The notes under the pieces are model-generated. The model saw nothing but the letters and a program-made list of their open reading frames with translations. It ran no database searches and was not told the origin of the DNA. Below are positions 62,815 through 64,000 of a stretch of DNA of 64,000 nt, piece after piece. The stretch covers positions 639,888-703,887 of the forward strand of contig NW_023998476.1 in assembly GCF_014805625.2 (NCBI RefSeq), in the 5' to 3' direction. Source of the DNA: Glossina fuscipes. Taxonomy: Eukaryota; Arthropoda; Insecta; Diptera; Glossinidae. A program made the position numbers and the translations under genes. The stretch's first letter is position 1. Each line of letters opens with the position of its first letter.

Positions 62815-63619
62815 AGAATTATATATCTCCTAATTTTCGAAAGTTCTTGTGAAAATTTCATTCGGCATCCTGCTCGTAGCTCGTTTGGTCCATTCAAGCC
62901 TTATAGGGAAGGAATCAATTCCTCAACAGAACTCAATTCTTCAACAGAAATAAATTTCCTCAACTTCGATCGTCTTGCGATGGCTGTAGGCATCATCCAT
63001 AACCTTAATACCATATTCATTCGTAATATTTGTTTACATAAAATTTATTCAAATTTAGCTACGGTCGCATACATAGACACATGAATTTCGCTCTTCTTGT
63101 ACATTTGTTTTTGACAAATAGAAAGAGATGAATGAACTGTATTCTGAAAGCTTTCGTGAGACAAATTTTCATATTTTACGAAACAAAGAAAAGAATGAAG
63201 TATTTATTTGCGTGTGCGTGACTGTGTGTGAATGTTTCTTACACATTTAAATATTTACATCTTGAGAACAAGAAAATAATCACTTGCACTTAAAATTACG
63301 TATAAATATGTAATGATTTTTGAGAATGTGTGTGTAAACAAATTTGTACTCAAGCTTAAAGTGACATGACATTGCGAACCATTGTCATGAATACACATAC
63401 AAACAGTCAAGCAGGCTTACATAAATCCATATTAATTGATGTGTATGTATGTAGACAAGCAGTTCTCTGTTCTCTCTAATTTGCTTAGTTGCTACTTACG
63501 CACACACATTATGCATCTATTTTGAATAGCTATTTATCTTTTAGTTAAGTTTGCTCTCCTAACACAGCGAGATGAGAGCGCTTTAGAGAATATTTATATA
63601 AGTATGTATTTATTTGGCT

Positions 63620-64000
63620 AAATGGGTGCCTTTATTACAAGGCTGTGTCCATGTGTAGGGACAATTTAGAAGCCGGTTTTTTCACATCAATCCACAAAGG
63701 ATAGACAGGTAATAGTTTACGTTGTTTGTCCATCGGTAGATTGGCTACGCACGACAAAGAAATCGGACTTTGTCTATTCAGTATTCTGAACAGTGGGTGT
63801 GTCATTGCAAACCTGTGTCTATGTGTAGAGACAGTTAGCGAGCAGGGTTTTCCAAATTCATCCACAGGGGATAAATAGGTAATAGTTTACATTGTCAGTC
63901 GGTTGTTAGACTGACTATGCAACAGAGAATTCGGGCTTTGCTTGTTATGAATTATTTTGGTAACTTGGTGTGTCACTGCAAGGCTGTCTGGGTCTATGTG
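63620..64000. repeat. 170-bp tandem satellite, at least 2.2 copies, running off the window
   Basis: The anchor AGGTAATAGTTTAC ends at 63720 and again at 63890 (period 170). The block GTGTC.ATGTGTAG.GACA occurs at 63645 and 63814, and a third copy starts at about 63966 (GGTGTGTCACTGCAAGGCTG). Monomers differ by about a quarter of positions. Confidence 0.8.

Larger units (their letters stand above)
56240..63619. other. Downstream of tsetseEP; no gene supported
   Basis: Contains the two tRNA-like modules and the short frame at 62617. A DINE-like scrap may lie at 59470-59540. Remaining frames (56827-57072, 57319-57531, 60277-60597, 61606-61824) have no protein-like features. Confidence 0.5.

Overview
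This is a eukaryotic nuclear window, AT-rich and gene-poor, from a dipteran. I assign it to a tsetse fly (Glossina sp.). The diagnostic locus is at 54969-56176: a small secreted DUF725-type protein that runs into a Glu-Pro (EP) dipeptide tail, which is the architecture of the tsetse midgut protein TsetseEP. Species within Glossina cannot be fixed from the sequence alone.

Three intron-containing protein genes can be supported. (1) CFAP61 on the minus strand, 26132 to 19828, with 16 exons that I could phase by GT/AG junctions. It is a base protein of the axonemal radial-spoke and calmodulin/spoke-associated complex. Its exon 4/5 join is out of frame by one base as assembled. (2) Obp59a on the minus strand, 43250 to 42176, two exons. 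It is an odorant-binding protein with a very long Asn-rich insert between the first and second conserved cysteines. (3) tsetseEP on the plus strand, 54969-56176, three exons. It has a TATA box and a cluster of GATA motifs upstream, and its EP tail is largely hidden by a 400-base N gap. The three genes look functionally unrelated (cilium/sperm motility, chemosensory/hygrosensory, midgut defence) and do not form a cluster.

Most of the rest is decayed mobile DNA. The dominant repeat is a DINE-1/INE-1-like, Helitron-associated family. It carries 'TATACCC...' starts, clustered pyrimidine-rich 'CCGTCTGTCCGTC' tracts, two homologous halves and a 3' hairpin. I mark copies at 221-1126, 6711-7585, 16025-17290, 41478-42145, 48040-48700 and 50439-51999 (split), plus fragments. 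Other elements are an internally deleted I-like non-LTR retrotransposon (33640-37292), a second non-LTR RNase H tail (45870-46360, minus), a jockey-like RT fragment (49757-50404) with a 129-bp relative at 47087, a gypsy/errantivirus-like gag remnant (17600-18901, minus), a 676-bp hAT-like MITE nested inside a DINE copy (50531-51206), an element with about 138-bp internal repeats (30345-31222), tRNA-like SINE modules near 58747 and 59323, and the start of a 170-bp tandem satellite at the right edge (63620-64000).

Long stretches (for example 1131-5639, 7590-16024, 31223-33639, 37293-41100, 52000-54800, 56240-63600) hold no gene I can support. They carry microsatellites, CAA-type triplet runs and small unrecognised ORFs. 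They may include introns of genes whose exons lie outside the window.
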